Program-made: the position numbers and the translations under genes
NCBI RefSeq assembly: GCF_900107835.1
Contig: NZ_FNRG01000021.1
Location: 1-64,000, forward strand
Source of the DNA: Oribacterium sp. KHPX15
GTDB lineage: Bacteria; Bacillota; Clostridia; Lachnospirales; Lachnospiraceae
Length of the DNA stretch: 64,000 bases
Reading direction: 5' to 3'
Notes under the pieces: generated by a model
Told to the model about the DNA's origin: nothing
Seen by the model: only the letters and a program-made list of their open reading frames with translations
Database searches by the model: none
Part shown: positions 45,234 through 53,435 of the stretch, piece by piece
Numbering within the stretch: position 1 is the first letter of the stretch
Layout of the letters: the number at the start of each line of letters is the position of its first letter

Positions 45234-46196
45234 TTACTTTTTCTTTCTTGCAGAAATTCCACCGAGCAGTACGGCGAAAATAACTATCAGACCCTGAACT
45301 ATGTTCTGCATGTAAGAATTGATACCAACCAGGTTCATAATGTTTGACAAAACCGTAAGCAAACATGCACCTATAAGAGTTCCTGATATCTTACCGACAC
45401 CACCCATGGTAGATATTCCACCGATATAGCACATTGAAAGTGCATCCAACTCGTAGCCTTCACCTGCAGTCGGGTCGCAGGAAGAAAGCTTAGAGGTAAG
45501 AACCAGTGCTGACATGAAGCATACAAATGCTGTAATGATGAAGCATATAAGCTGTGTCTTTTCAACATTTATACCGTTAAGTCGAGCCGCCTCACGGTTA
45601 TCACCGATGGCGTAGACACTCCTTCCAAACCAGGTATAACGAAGGATATAAAATCCTATGAGGAACATTACCACGAAAATGATCACAGGTACCGGAATGA
45701 ATCCGACATATCCCTGACCGATAAACTTGATGTCGATTCCTGTGGCTCTCCAGTTCTGAGGTGAACCGTTGGAAATGTATTTTGCCAATCCTCTCAGCGC
45801 TGTCATGGATCCAAGTGTCATGATGAACGGAGCAAGCTTTCCTTTTGAGATACCGAGACCGTTCAGAAATCCGATCAGTATGGCAACTACCAGTGTAACC
45901 GGTATTGCGATCAAAGGATTCACATTGTTCTTAAGCATCTGCGCGATCATGATTCCGTATACCGCAACCTGAGATCCTACCGAAAGATCAACGCCTCCTG
46001 TCAGACATACAAAAGTCATTCCGAGAGCAATGATTCCGTTTATGGAAATCTGTCTCATGACATTTATAATGTTTGCTCCCTTTAAAAAGCTCGGACTTAC
46101 AAGTGCTCCAACAATACACAATACAATAAGTGCCCACAACGTCCCCATCTCAGAAATCCATTTTTTTGATGAATTCTCTTTTTTTGCGAAGCTCAT
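45234..46196 (-). CDS. Sugar ABC importer permease (RbsC type)
   Basis: A 320-residue polytopic permease of the ribose/galactose class, with the signatures ISINGIIALGMTFVCLTGG, DLSVGSQVA and YAIGDNREAARLNGI. I chose the ATG at 46196 with AAGGAGAG before it. It is the first gene of the transporter unit (permease, binding protein, ATPase, HAD phosphatase). The 209-base gap upstream contains repeated TGAC-type motifs that may be sites for the NarL-type regulator encoded by the preceding operon. Confidence 0.93.
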   Translation of the reverse strand: MSFAKKENSSKKWISEMGTLWALIVLCIVGALVSPSFLKGANIINVMRQISINGIIALGMTFVCLTGGVDLSVGSQVAVYGIMIAQMLKNNVNPLIAIPVTLVVAILIGFLNGLGISKGKLAPFIMTLGSMTALRGLAKYISNGSPQNWRATGIDIKFIGQGYVGFIPVPVIIFVVMFLIGFYILRYTWFGRSVYAIGDNREAARLNGINVEKTQLICFIITAFVCFMSALVLTSKLSSCDPTAGEGYELDALSMCYIGGISTMGGVGKISGTLIGACLLTVLSNIMNLVGINSYMQNIVQGLIVIFAVLLGGISARKKK

Positions 46197-46273
46197 ATCA
46201 TTTCTCTCCTTAGTACAGTAAATCTTTTTCTCTGTCACGTTCTGTATATTTGACGGTTTTAGGATATAAAAAA

Positions 46274-46403
46274 AATGACGCCGGTATAAGTACCAAACGT
46301 CATTACAATACAAAACAAATATCACTTATTATGATGACAAATGTCACTTGAAAAATTACATTCGTCATAACAGTTCAGTCGGTGGACCTTTACCATTTGT
46401 CAT
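46274..46403 (-). promoter_or_regulatory. Cluster of TGACRWWTG motifs before the sugar permease gene
   Basis: Four similar minus-strand motifs lie in the 209-base gap: ATGACAAATGG (46403-46393), ATGACGAATGT (46368-46358), GTGACATTTGT (46347-46337) and ATGACGTTTGG (46303-46293). The third is also a palindrome, TGACAAATGTCA at 46335-46346. AATGACG at 46274-46280 pairs with CGTCATT at 46298-46304. The layout of repeated half-sites fits a NarL/FixJ-type response regulator; the likely one is encoded at 47744-48430. Inference only. Confidence 0.5.
46374..46388. repeat. Partial copy of palindrome family B
   Basis: TTCAGTCGGTGGACC matches the outer arm of the 88-bp palindrome at 50731-50818 in 14 of 15 bases. 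It sits about 20 bases after the stop of the solute-binding protein gene, among the TGAC motifs. It may be a decayed element or shared regulatory sequence. Confidence 0.5.
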
Positions 46404-46405
46404 TT

Positions 46406-47740
46406 TCAGTTATTGATGGTTTTCAGGAAATTGTTAATGTTTCTTGCCTGAATCACCTGCTCCATACGGATATTGGCATCACTTTTCAGGATTTCATTAA
46501 CAGCAGCATCAACTGCACTTACAGCTTCATTAAAGCCGGAGAAACGCTGAGTGAAAAAAGCCTTCTGCATAGTATATTCCAGGGCTTCGATGTTGGGGGA
46601 AGCAATACCTCCCAGTCTTATCTCATTTTCTTTTATGAGTTCAGCCTCTGTCACATCCCTGCAAACAGATATCCCTTCCGAAAATTTAAATATCTCAGCC
46701 TGAACTTCTTCATCACAGGTAAGCATTTTCATAAATTCCCAGGCTTCGTCTTCCATAGGCGTTCCCGAATACATGGCAACTGAGATGAGCTCAAGAAGAG
46801 ACGCATTGTCACCGTCCGGTCCTGCCGGCATGGTGAGATAATCCCAGTCAAAATCCGCATAACGGCTTGCATGAACCGGATTGCTCAAATATGTTCTGTA
46901 GCTTGAAAAGTTCATTGGCTGAAAGGCAACATTGCCACGTTCAAAAGAAATATCCGCGCTTCCGGTACCTCGATTCAGAACATCCAGCTGATCAAGGAAC
47001 ATAAGCGCATTATATACTTTCTCATCCGTAAAATTACTCTCCATTCGTTCTTTGTCAAAGAGTGTCACATTATTGGAGGCAAAGGCTTCCTCCCACGAAT
47101 AATCAACTACACCTGCCTGATCGATGGTTCCGTTGCCGTCAGTGTCTTTTGTGACTTTTTTGCAGATATCGTAGAAATCGTCCCAGGTCCAGTCTGAATC
47201 CGGAAGATCAATACCCTCATTCTCCAGTATTGTGCGATTTACAAACATAAGGTCGGGAGCACACTCAACAGGAAGTGAATACCTTATGCCATCTGATTCT
47301 CCTCCTGCATATGCTGCCTCATAATATTTCCCGGGATCAAAGGCTGTGTCTCTTTCTATTATACTGTCCAGATTTTTCAAGGCTCCTATATCGGAGAGCA
47401 TATTGGAATCATCCGGAAGTACTATGAAAACATCCGGTGCTGTTCCCTGTATGATCTGTTCTGCCAGCCACTCGGAATAATCTTCTTTCAGGATTCCCTT
47501 CTCATAAACAACCCTGATATTGGAATTCTGCTCTTCATACTTTCTGATCATACTGTCGATAAACTTGTGCTGATTTCCGTTTTGCTGATTCCAATAGCTG
47601 TCAGAAAATACGCCCACCGTCAAAACATTTTTATGATGAAAAGGAAGTGTTCTCCACCAGTCAGTCCTCAGCAAAATAACAAAGATCAGAAGAAAAAGAG
47701 AAAGCCAATATCTGGTTTTTCTGTTATCCCACATACTCAT
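46406..47740 (-). CDS. Membrane-anchored family 1 sugar-binding protein
   Basis: A 444-residue extracellular solute-binding protein of family 1. It has an N-terminal helix (YWLSLFLLIFVILL) and no lipobox, so it is tethered to the membrane by this helix. The mature part has the usual MalE-like features (QIIQGTAPDVFIVLP; SLPVECAPDLMFVNRTIL; WTWDDFYDICKK; EAWEFMKMLTCDEEVQAEIF). It is the last gene of a four-gene sensory operon and lies three bases after the response-regulator gene. With no matching permease next to it, a sensing role beside the histidine kinase is plausible. Confidence 0.87.
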   Translation of the reverse strand: MSMWDNRKTRYWLSLFLLIFVILLRTDWWRTLPFHHKNVLTVGVFSDSYWNQQNGNQHKFIDSMIRKYEEQNSNIRVVYEKGILKEDYSEWLAEQIIQGTAPDVFIVLPDDSNMLSDIGALKNLDSIIERDTAFDPGKYYEAAYAGGESDGIRYSLPVECAPDLMFVNRTILENEGIDLPDSDWTWDDFYDICKKVTKDTDGNGTIDQAGVVDYSWEEAFASNNVTLFDKERMESNFTDEKVYNALMFLDQLDVLNRGTGSADISFERGNVAFQPMNFSSYRTYLSNPVHASRYADFDWDYLTMPAGPDGDNASLLELISVAMYSGTPMEDEAWEFMKMLTCDEEVQAEIFKFSEGISVCRDVTEAELIKENEIRLGGIASPNIEALEYTMQKAFFTQRFSGFNEAVSAVDAAVNEILKSDANIRMEQVIQARNINNFLKTINN

Positions 47741-47743
47741 CTT

Positions 47744-48430
47744 TTAGTTCCGTTCTTTATTTCTGCTGTTCATCCGATTGATCGCATCGGACTGTACTGC
47801 CCAGATCGCGAGCTGCGTCCTGTTCTTGAGACCAAGTTTGTTTAATATATTACTCAGATTATTTCTTATGGTTCCTTCGGAGAAATTGAGCTTTGTGGCG
47901 ATTTCCTTATTGGAAAGACCTTCAACTATTCCTTCGATGATTGCCCATTCGCTATCCTTTATCTCCTCCAGGCTCTGTTCCGGCACTTCAACAGAATCCT
48001 TTGATTTTGCCATTTCCGAAAAGAGCTTGAGCACCTTATTGGTTATGTCGTCATTTATTATGGCTGTCCCGCTGTATACTTTTCGGATCGCTTCTATGAG
48101 CTTCTCAAAGGAAACTCCCTTCAGCAGATACCCGCTGGCACCGTTTTTTATGGCATTGAAAACATACTCATCATCATCAAAGGTGGTAAGTATGATTATC
48201 TTGATATCGGGTGTATTTTCCTTGATTATCTTGGTGCACACCACTCCGTCCATTTTGGGCATCCGCACGTCCATAAGGATCACATCCGGCTTGTTTTCTC
48301 TCACACTTCTGATAACATCCGTGCCGTTGGATACAGCATCCGTAACCTCAAAGTCTTCTACACCACTAAGTATCATTTTAAGGCTCTGACGCATCAGCTC
48401 CTGATCATCGGCAATCAATATTTTGATCAT
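47744..48430 (-). CDS. NarL/FixJ-family response regulator
   Basis: A 228-residue response regulator. The receiver domain (residues 1-120) has the phospho-acceptor Asp54 in ILMDVRMPKMDG, acidic residues near 8-9 and the conserved Lys in YLLKG. The C-terminal LuxR-type helix-turn-helix reads EGLSNKEIATKLNFSEGTI. It is five bases after the histidine kinase gene, which is its cognate kinase by position. A likely target is the sugar transporter unit beginning at 46196. Confidence 0.95.
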   Translation of the reverse strand: MIKILIADDQELMRQSLKMILSGVEDFEVTDAVSNGTDVIRSVRENKPDVILMDVRMPKMDGVVCTKIIKENTPDIKIIILTTFDDDEYVFNAIKNGASGYLLKGVSFEKLIEAIRKVYSGTAIINDDITNKVLKLFSEMAKSKDSVEVPEQSLEEIKDSEWAIIEGIVEGLSNKEIATKLNFSEGTIRNNLSNILNKLGLKNRTQLAIWAVQSDAINRMNSRNKERN

Positions 48431-48434
48431 CGGT

Positions 48435-49763
48435 CTAATCTACCTCCGTTCCCCAGCGAATCGGTATCTCCGCCTGAAGCAAAAATCCGTTGTTTCCATC
48501 GCATATTATTTTTCCGCCAAGCATCTCCAGACGCTCCTCCATATGGCTGAGACCAAAACCCTTTTCAAAGTCAGGACAACCTGCGCCGTTATCCCTGATG
48601 ATAATGTTTAGCTTTCCATCTGCTTTGCTGATCGTAACCCAGATATCCTGAGGCTTTCCGTGCCTTACAGAATTGGTGATGCCCTCCTGAACCGTTCGGT
48701 ATATCGCCTCCGCTTCATCATCTCCGAAATTATCTCTTAGCTTCACAGAGCAGTCATAGTGAAAATGAATTCCCGTGGATCGACGCATTTCATCTATCAT
48801 CTGCTCGATCGCAAGGTCAAGGGACATATTTTCCAGACCATCCGGCTTCAGGGCTCTTACGGATCTTCGTGCATCCTCCATACCTCTGTGAGCCACTTCC
48901 GAAATAGCTTTGAGCTGCTCCTTTACCAGTTCCCCATTGGTATCAAACAGCATGATACAGGCTTCTATTCCTGTTACGATTCCTGTCAGAGAATGCCCTA
49001 TGGTATCGTGAATCTCTCTGGCCAGGCGGTTTCTCTCACTGGTCTGTGCCATCAGGGCTGACTTTTCCGAATACTCTTCGAGCTTGACATTTGCCTCCCT
49101 CAGCTGCTCATTGAGAGACAAAATACGTTCATTTTCACTCATCTGGATTCTGACCATGAAAAACATATAGCACATGAACAGGAATACATTGAGAAGTTTT
49201 CCAACATTGATTATTCCCTGAATAATCTTCGCATAATCACTTCTGTAATAGCTCAGATAATCAGAAAGTGAGGTCACCGGAATCCAGATAGACAAAATCT
49301 GACTTTCCAGCAGAAAATAACATATGCCAACAAGTACAAAGGTTATGTTACGGTTCCATTTGCCGGTAGGTCTTCTTATGAGATTTGCGATGATCATGAG
49401 AAACATTCCCATGTAGCTAAAGCTCATAATCCTGGAGAGTATGATAACTATAAATGTCTCCGTCAAAAGTTTAAATAAAAACTGTATCCCCTGATCTGTT
49501 TCGGTTGTAAGCAGCAAAAGTAAAGAAGCATAGAGCAGTCCGGCTGACAGAATCGGTTCAAAGGGGCGGTCGGGAATGAGCTTTGAGTTCATGAGGAATG
49601 ACAGTGCCGAGCCTTCATGTATATACCCCCACAATGCATGGGACATGATAAACATAATAAAAAGCAGCATCCAGAAATTCAGATGCATCATCAGATTTAT
49701 CAGCAAATCCGGCAACCGGTAATCTTTTATTATTTTTGCATTATTGCCATCTGTCTTTTTCAT
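48435..49763 (-). CDS. Sensor histidine kinase (HisKA_3 / NarL-partner class)
   Basis: A 442-residue kinase. The N-terminal ~205 residues contain about six membrane helices with little extracellular loop. A coiled-coil follows (about 208-235), then the HisKA_3 phosphorylation site REIHDTIGHSLTG with His252, and a HATPase domain with IYRTVQEGITNSVRHG, RDNGAGC and GFGLSHMEERLE. Since it lacks a large sensory domain, the extracellular binding proteins encoded on either side may supply the signal. Its start overlaps the previous gene by 23 bases. Confidence 0.93.
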   Translation of the reverse strand: MKKTDGNNAKIIKDYRLPDLLINLMMHLNFWMLLFIMFIMSHALWGYIHEGSALSFLMNSKLIPDRPFEPILSAGLLYASLLLLLTTETDQGIQFLFKLLTETFIVIILSRIMSFSYMGMFLMIIANLIRRPTGKWNRNITFVLVGICYFLLESQILSIWIPVTSLSDYLSYYRSDYAKIIQGIINVGKLLNVFLFMCYMFFMVRIQMSENERILSLNEQLREANVKLEEYSEKSALMAQTSERNRLAREIHDTIGHSLTGIVTGIEACIMLFDTNGELVKEQLKAISEVAHRGMEDARRSVRALKPDGLENMSLDLAIEQMIDEMRRSTGIHFHYDCSVKLRDNFGDDEAEAIYRTVQEGITNSVRHGKPQDIWVTISKADGKLNIIIRDNGAGCPDFEKGFGLSHMEERLEMLGGKIICDGNNGFLLQAEIPIRWGTEVD

Positions 49764-50718
49764 ATTGATTAATGTTATCCTGTGTCACAATGTCTACAGG
49801 TACTGTGATTTTTGTTTCTATTTTGTTTCCGGCAATCAGATCATATAAAACCTCTGCCGCTGTTTCGCCTATTTTGGTGGGAAACTGAACAACAGAAGCC
49901 TTCATCGTTCCTGCTGCTATCAAAGCCTTCGCATCAGGAGAAGCGTCAACTCCGTATACATTAACATCTCCTGCAAGTCCCTTCTCCTTCAGGGCAGCCA
50001 CAACACCTTCCGCGGCCGGATCATTCAGGCAGAATACCGTATCGAATTCGCGTTCCTTATCGAGATAATCCCTCATCTCGGAAAGAGCCTTTTCATATTG
50101 GCCATTGCAGTCAATCTGACACTCCAGGGTGTATGCAGGATTTTTAGAAACGGTGTTTAGGAATCCGGCTACACGCTGTCTTCCCGAAACTGCACTGTTG
50201 TGGGCCATAACCACAATCTTTCCTTCTTTTTGTGTTTTCAGCATGTATTCCCCATCCAGGCATCCGGCATTATAGTTGTCGGAAACAATAGTACAGTTAA
50301 CCAGATTTTCAGTACTTACATTTGAATCTACTACGATCACATTGATGCCTTTTGCCCTGGCTTCTATAAGGACATCCACCAGTCCGTCAGGGTCAACCGG
50401 CGTCAGGATCAGAGCATCGATGCCCATTTTCATCATTTCCCTTATCTGCTCCTTCTGCCGCTGAACATCCATTCCCGGATCCCGCAGGATCACTCTGTCA
50501 CCCTCTGCCTCAACCCTTACTCTTACCTGCTCATGGATTATCCTGAAGAATTCATTGCTCATGCTCATATAGCTTGCACCGATCAGTCTGGAGCCTTCCT
50601 TCTGATTCTTGGAAATGTCTATGGACCTGAGCATTATCAGAATACCGACTGAAAAAAGCACAAGGTACACTACCGTCAAAATTGTATAATACAATTGTCT
50701 ATATTTTGTTTTTTTCAT
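49741..50718 (-). CDS. Membrane-anchored periplasmic-type sugar-binding protein
   Basis: A 325-residue protein with a single N-terminal membrane helix (TVVYLVLFSVGILIMLRSI) and a Peripla_BP_4 domain (LIGASYMSMSNEFFRIIHEQV; ALILTPVDPDGLVD; FDTVFCLNDPAAEGV; NVYGVDASPDAKALI). This is the ribose/galactose-binding fold, but the anchor is a helix rather than a lipid. It is the first gene of the sensory operon and probably acts as an extracellular sensor for the kinase encoded next. This arrangement is known in Lachnospiraceae and other Clostridia for sugar-responsive two-component systems. Confidence 0.88.
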   Translation of the reverse strand: MKKTKYRQLYYTILTVVYLVLFSVGILIMLRSIDISKNQKEGSRLIGASYMSMSNEFFRIIHEQVRVRVEAEGDRVILRDPGMDVQRQKEQIREMMKMGIDALILTPVDPDGLVDVLIEARAKGINVIVVDSNVSTENLVNCTIVSDNYNAGCLDGEYMLKTQKEGKIVVMAHNSAVSGRQRVAGFLNTVSKNPAYTLECQIDCNGQYEKALSEMRDYLDKEREFDTVFCLNDPAAEGVVAALKEKGLAGDVNVYGVDASPDAKALIAAGTMKASVVQFPTKIGETAAEVLYDLIAGNKIETKITVPVDIVTQDNINQYEKDRWQ

Positions 50719-50730
50719 ATCCCCACCTTA

Positions 50731-50818
50731 TTCAGTCGGTGAACCAGGGGGACGGGGTTGGTGGTCCATTTTCCTAAAATGGACCACCAACCCCGTCCCC
50801 CCTGGCCCACCGACTGAA
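50731..50818. repeat. 88-bp near-perfect palindrome (family B)
   Basis: Two ~43-base arms, from TTCAGTCGGTG through CCAGGGGG, ACGGGGTTGGTGG and TCCATTTT, are inverted around a four-base centre. There are only two mismatches and one inserted base. It lies 12 bases upstream of the sensory-operon start codon. Its GGGGGACGGGG core recalls family A but the sequence is distinct. It would form a very stable hairpin in RNA or a cruciform in DNA. Confidence 0.92.
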
Positions 50819-50907
50819 CTGTTACATTCAATTGGGGTAATAGTAACTTGAATCCTCTGCTCCGTCAATCTTTTAACACAATGAATCACCCAATGATTTC
50901 AAAAGAA

Positions 50908-50953
50908 ATCCACCGGGGACGGTTCTCAACCGCGAGAACCGTCCCCGGCGGAT
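50908..50953. repeat. Palindrome family A, copy 3
   Basis: ATCCACCGGGGACGG and its complement CCGTCCCCGGCGGAT bracket GTTCTCAACCGCGAGAA, giving long arms with one mismatch near the outer end. It lies between the family B palindrome and the promoter of the mnmA remnant. Confidence 0.9.
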
Positions 50954-50977
50954 ACCCTGTTGTTTTCGTAAAAACAT

Positions 50978-51006
50978 TTTACATTGGCCAAAACCCATGG
51001 GATAAT
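50978..51006 (+). promoter_or_regulatory. Promoter of the mnmA remnant (duplicated promoter, copy 1)
   Basis: TTTACA at 50978-50983 and GATAAT at 51001-51006 are separated by exactly 17 bases. About 60 bases around them, including CCCATGGGATAATG and TGCTACACAA, are nearly identical to the promoter at 56974-57002. This is good evidence for a real sigma-A-type promoter, retained although the downstream gene is broken. Confidence 0.75.
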
Positions 51007-51070
51007 GTGCTACACAACATTCGTCGTTCCGGAGGAAATGATTCTGATCCGGAGTCAGAAAGGATTGTAT

Positions 51071-51528
51071 ATGGCTAAGGTTATTGTAGGCATGTCCGGA
51101 GGAGTGGACAGTGCAGTTGCGGCATATCTGCTGAAGCAGGAAATGTTCTGGAAGTTCATAAAGGCATCATCCACTATACTGTCGGCCAGAGAAAAGGTCT
51201 TGGTATCGCGCTGGGATATCCCGCTTATGTAAAGACTATAAGAGCCGACAGGAACGAGGTTGTTATCGGGAGTGAAGATTCGCTTTTCAGTGATGAGATA
51301 ATATGCGGAAACATTAACCTTATGAGTATACCTGAGCTTACAGGGAAGCTTCATTGCAATGTTAAAATCCGGTATCATCATCCCGGACAGGGGGCGTGCC
51401 TTGAACGGATAGATGATGAACACATAAAGGTACATTTTGACTCTCCCGTGCGGGCTGCTGCTCCGGGGCAGGCAGCTGTGTTCTATGACGAAAACGACTG
51501 CGTGATTGGGGGAGGAGTAATCTGCTGA
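51071..51528 (+). pseudogene. mnmA: mnmA (tRNA 2-thiouridylase) remnant with internal deletion
   Basis: The first 23 codons encode MAKVIVGMSGGVDSAVAAYL, the ATP-pyrophosphatase P-loop of MnmA, which makes 2-thiouridine at tRNA position 34. After about codon 24 the frame shifts. The C-terminal part then appears in another frame: GIIHYTVGQRKGLGIA, the family's conserved segment, through to FYDENDCVIGGG and a stop at 51526-51528. The ~200 central residues with the catalytic cysteines are gone. About 150 codons remain of a normal ~360. The promoter and an AAAGGA ribosome site are intact. An intact mnmA is expected elsewhere in the genome. Confidence 0.88.
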
Positions 51529-51628
51529 CAAAAACATATCATCATTATCATTTCAAACCTTTACTGACAACCCTGTCTTCCTGTTCGCATCCGCAAAAAG
51601 TAATGACTACTTCTTCAGGTTTCTATTC

Positions 51629-51679
51629 AAAAAAACGGAAGAGCGTGGGTCTCGCTAAGACCTCTCTCTTCCGTTTTTT
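51629..51679 (-). terminator. Strong bidirectional terminator
   Basis: AACGGAAGAG and CTCTTCCGTT with outer A7/T6 runs form a long stem, 51629-51643 with 51665-51679. It ends the AAA ATPase-lipoprotein operon on the minus strand, starting two bases beyond the stop, and could also stop plus-strand transcripts from the mnmA remnant. Confidence 0.92.
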
Positions 51680-51680
51680 G

Positions 51681-52193
51681 TTAATGCTCAACTTCTGTTG
51701 GCGGGTATGCCAGAGCCGCCATGTATACGAAGTCGTCCTTGTCCCAGACAAAGGTCCACCACATATCAGGTGAATCTTCCTCACCTACGATAATGCGCAC
51801 ATCCGTGTTCCCGTCATCGTTATAATCATCAAACTCCACCGTAGCTTTTTCATATTGCTCATCGGTTAGCTTTTCGGGATAGTCTACCTGCAAAAATAAA
51901 TTCTGTTTAGGCTCATCATAGTACAACTCAACTCTGTCACCGAAGACACAGGCGCAGACGTCAATATCCTGCCCGTCCAGACTGAGGTTTCCATAGCCGT
52001 CTATAGTTCCCCATGTCCGCCAGTCCTGTCCTTCGATGCCGCCTCCGTCCTCCTGTTTATTTTCCGCTGAGTTGATACTATTTTCCGTCGTGCTGACGCT
52101 ATTTTCCACCGTGCTGATACCGGATGCCATGTCACAGGCCGTCAGAAAGCTCAGCAGCAAAACAGCGGATATAGTTAACATAATTTTTCTCAT
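51681..52193 (-). CDS. Small lipoprotein of unknown function
   Basis: A 170-residue lipoprotein with lipobox FLTAC (Cys20) and a Ser/Thr/Asn/Glu-rich linker containing repeated TVENSVS-like pieces. The C-terminal domain has an acidic FDDYNDDGNTDVRI segment resembling an FG-GAP/EF-type calcium loop. The family is not recognised. GGGAGG precedes the ATG. It lies 15 bases after the AAA ATPase gene, so the two are co-transcribed. Confidence 0.75.
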   Translation of the reverse strand: MRKIMLTISAVLLLSFLTACDMASGISTVENSVSTTENSINSAENKQEDGGGIEGQDWRTWGTIDGYGNLSLDGQDIDVCACVFGDRVELYYDEPKQNLFLQVDYPEKLTDEQYEKATVEFDDYNDDGNTDVRIIVGEEDSPDMWWTFVWDKDDFVYMAALAYPPTEVEH

Positions 52194-52208
52194 AATTATT
52201 TCCTCCCT

Positions 52209-53297
52209 TTAATCATCACCCCAAAGTTCAACGAAACTGTCAAATCTGGGGAGATTTATTTTCAAATATCCTCTTTTACTTCCATCCACCAGATGCTTAT
52301 TTATGAGATTATTTCTGAATACATTATATGATGCCGGATTTTTCATCAAAGACTTTATGTCCTCTGTTTTCCCATCTTTTGTTTTACAGATGCATCTGAC
52401 CATTTCCTTTTCGCCTTCTGTCAGCTTCTGCCATATCATATCATATGAATCTTTAAACATTATGTTCTCAAAGGCCGGCATTAGATCTTCAAGAGTCTCA
52501 TTTTCCTTTTTGCAAAAATATAGTGAACCAAGAACCTGATACGCATAAGCATAACCCCGTGTTGTTTGTTCAATCTTTTTGGCTTCAAATGAGTCTATAT
52601 TAAGTAAGTCCTGATATCTGTTCACTATGTCGTATTTGTTTAGAGCAGTTGCTTCAATAGCGTCAGCTCTTTTAAAAAAGGTAAGGTTTTTCTCAGTTGA
52701 AAATTCTTCAATGTTCTCCGAAAGTCCTGTCACAACAAGATAGAGTTCTGCTCCCACAACTATCATTGACCCTATTATTGAAAGAAGCTTGACTGTTTCT
52801 TCTGTTTTGGAAATATCATCTATCCCAACAAGTATCCTGTACTTCTTTTTGTTGGCTGTCTCTATCATTTTTATTATTGCAGCTTCTTCGGATTTATGAA
52901 ACTTTTCAATGCTTTTTGTATTTGTGACCTTTACGCTCCCTTCTCCTGACGCACCATGAAAACTTCCTCCGAGAGATGCACTGAAACTTTTTTCAATTGT
53001 CTTGTTATTTATACCTAAACCTTTTTCGCTTGCAAGTAGATCATGAAATGTAGCAATTGTATTTCCGGCAGAGGAAAGGTTATATACAAGCCAGTTTTTC
53101 TCTTCCTTTAACGCCTTCATAATCCTTCCATATTCAACTGATTTGCCGGACCCACGAAGGCCTGTGATCTTATAAACATGTTTTTCAGATTCATCACTTT
53201 TAAAATTTGCAATTACAGTATCAGCAATACCTGTATCTATATATGCTTTGCCTGCCAGCCCCGGAGTTCTGGTAAACGGATCAATTTTGGGTGTCAT
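52209..53297 (-). CDS. AAA/STAND-type ATPase with C-terminal winged helix
   Basis: A 362-residue P-loop ATPase with Walker A GLRGSGKS (residues 46-53), Walker B ILVGIDD (about 155-161) and a sensor-like VVTGLSEN. A C-terminal region (EGEKEMVRCIC to LPRFDSFVELWG) looks like a winged helix. The layout resembles ORC1/Cdc6-like or archaeal-type ATPases (PF01637) rather than a transporter. Its role is unknown; regulation, plasmid-like maintenance or phage defence are all possible. A promoter (TTGAGC, 17, TATCAT) and two 18-base direct repeats lie just upstream. It is the first gene of a two-gene operon with a lipoprotein. Confidence 0.75.
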   Translation of the reverse strand: MTPKIDPFTRTPGLAGKAYIDTGIADTVIANFKSDESEKHVYKITGLRGSGKSVEYGRIMKALKEEKNWLVYNLSSAGNTIATFHDLLASEKGLGINNKTIEKSFSASLGGSFHGASGEGSVKVTNTKSIEKFHKSEEAAIIKMIETANKKKYRILVGIDDISKTEETVKLLSIIGSMIVVGAELYLVVTGLSENIEEFSTEKNLTFFKRADAIEATALNKYDIVNRYQDLLNIDSFEAKKIEQTTRGYAYAYQVLGSLYFCKKENETLEDLMPAFENIMFKDSYDMIWQKLTEGEKEMVRCICKTKDGKTEDIKSLMKNPASYNVFRNNLINKHLVDGSKRGYLKINLPRFDSFVELWGDD

Positions 53298-53334
53298 TAC
53301 TTTTCCTCCATGTTTTTTACTATATATCAGATAA

Positions 53335-53382
53335 TTTTACGTTTCATTACTAAAAGCGTTGTTTTTTTACTTTTCATTACTA
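53335..53382 (-). promoter_or_regulatory. Two direct repeats between promoter and AAA ATPase gene
   Basis: TTTTACGTTTCATTACTA (53335-53352) and TTTTACTTTTCATTACTA (53365-53382) are 18-base direct repeats with one mismatch, spaced exactly 30 bases. A shorter TCATTAC occurs again over the start codon. They lie between the -10 box and the gene, a typical place for a repressor, and the winged helix of the ATPase suggests autoregulation. Confidence 0.6.
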
Positions 53383-53410
53383 TGATAGCAAAATTTTACT
53401 TTTGGCTCAA
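53382..53410 (-). promoter_or_regulatory. Promoter of the AAA ATPase operon
   Basis: On the minus strand TTGAGC (53410-53405) and TATCAT (53387-53382) are 17 bases apart, each matching four of six consensus bases or better. The repeats begin at the end of the -10 box. Confidence 0.55.
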
Positions 53411-53435
53411 TACTTTACTAATTTCAGATTACAAA

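Noticed and set aside
45047-45262. Longer N-terminus for the sugar-binding lipoprotein, from 45262.
   Set aside because: The extension has no ribosome site and would bury the signal peptide; a perfect AAGGAGGAAG precedes the ATG at 45046.
46197-46325. Longer N-terminus for the RbsC-type permease, from 46325.
   Set aside because: The extension covers the motif cluster and lacks a ribosome site, whereas AAGGAGAG precedes the ATG at 46196.
50731-50953. CRISPR-like array from the closely spaced repeats at 50731-50953.
   Set aside because: The repeats are two different palindromes, not regularly spaced identical direct repeats, and no cas genes are present.
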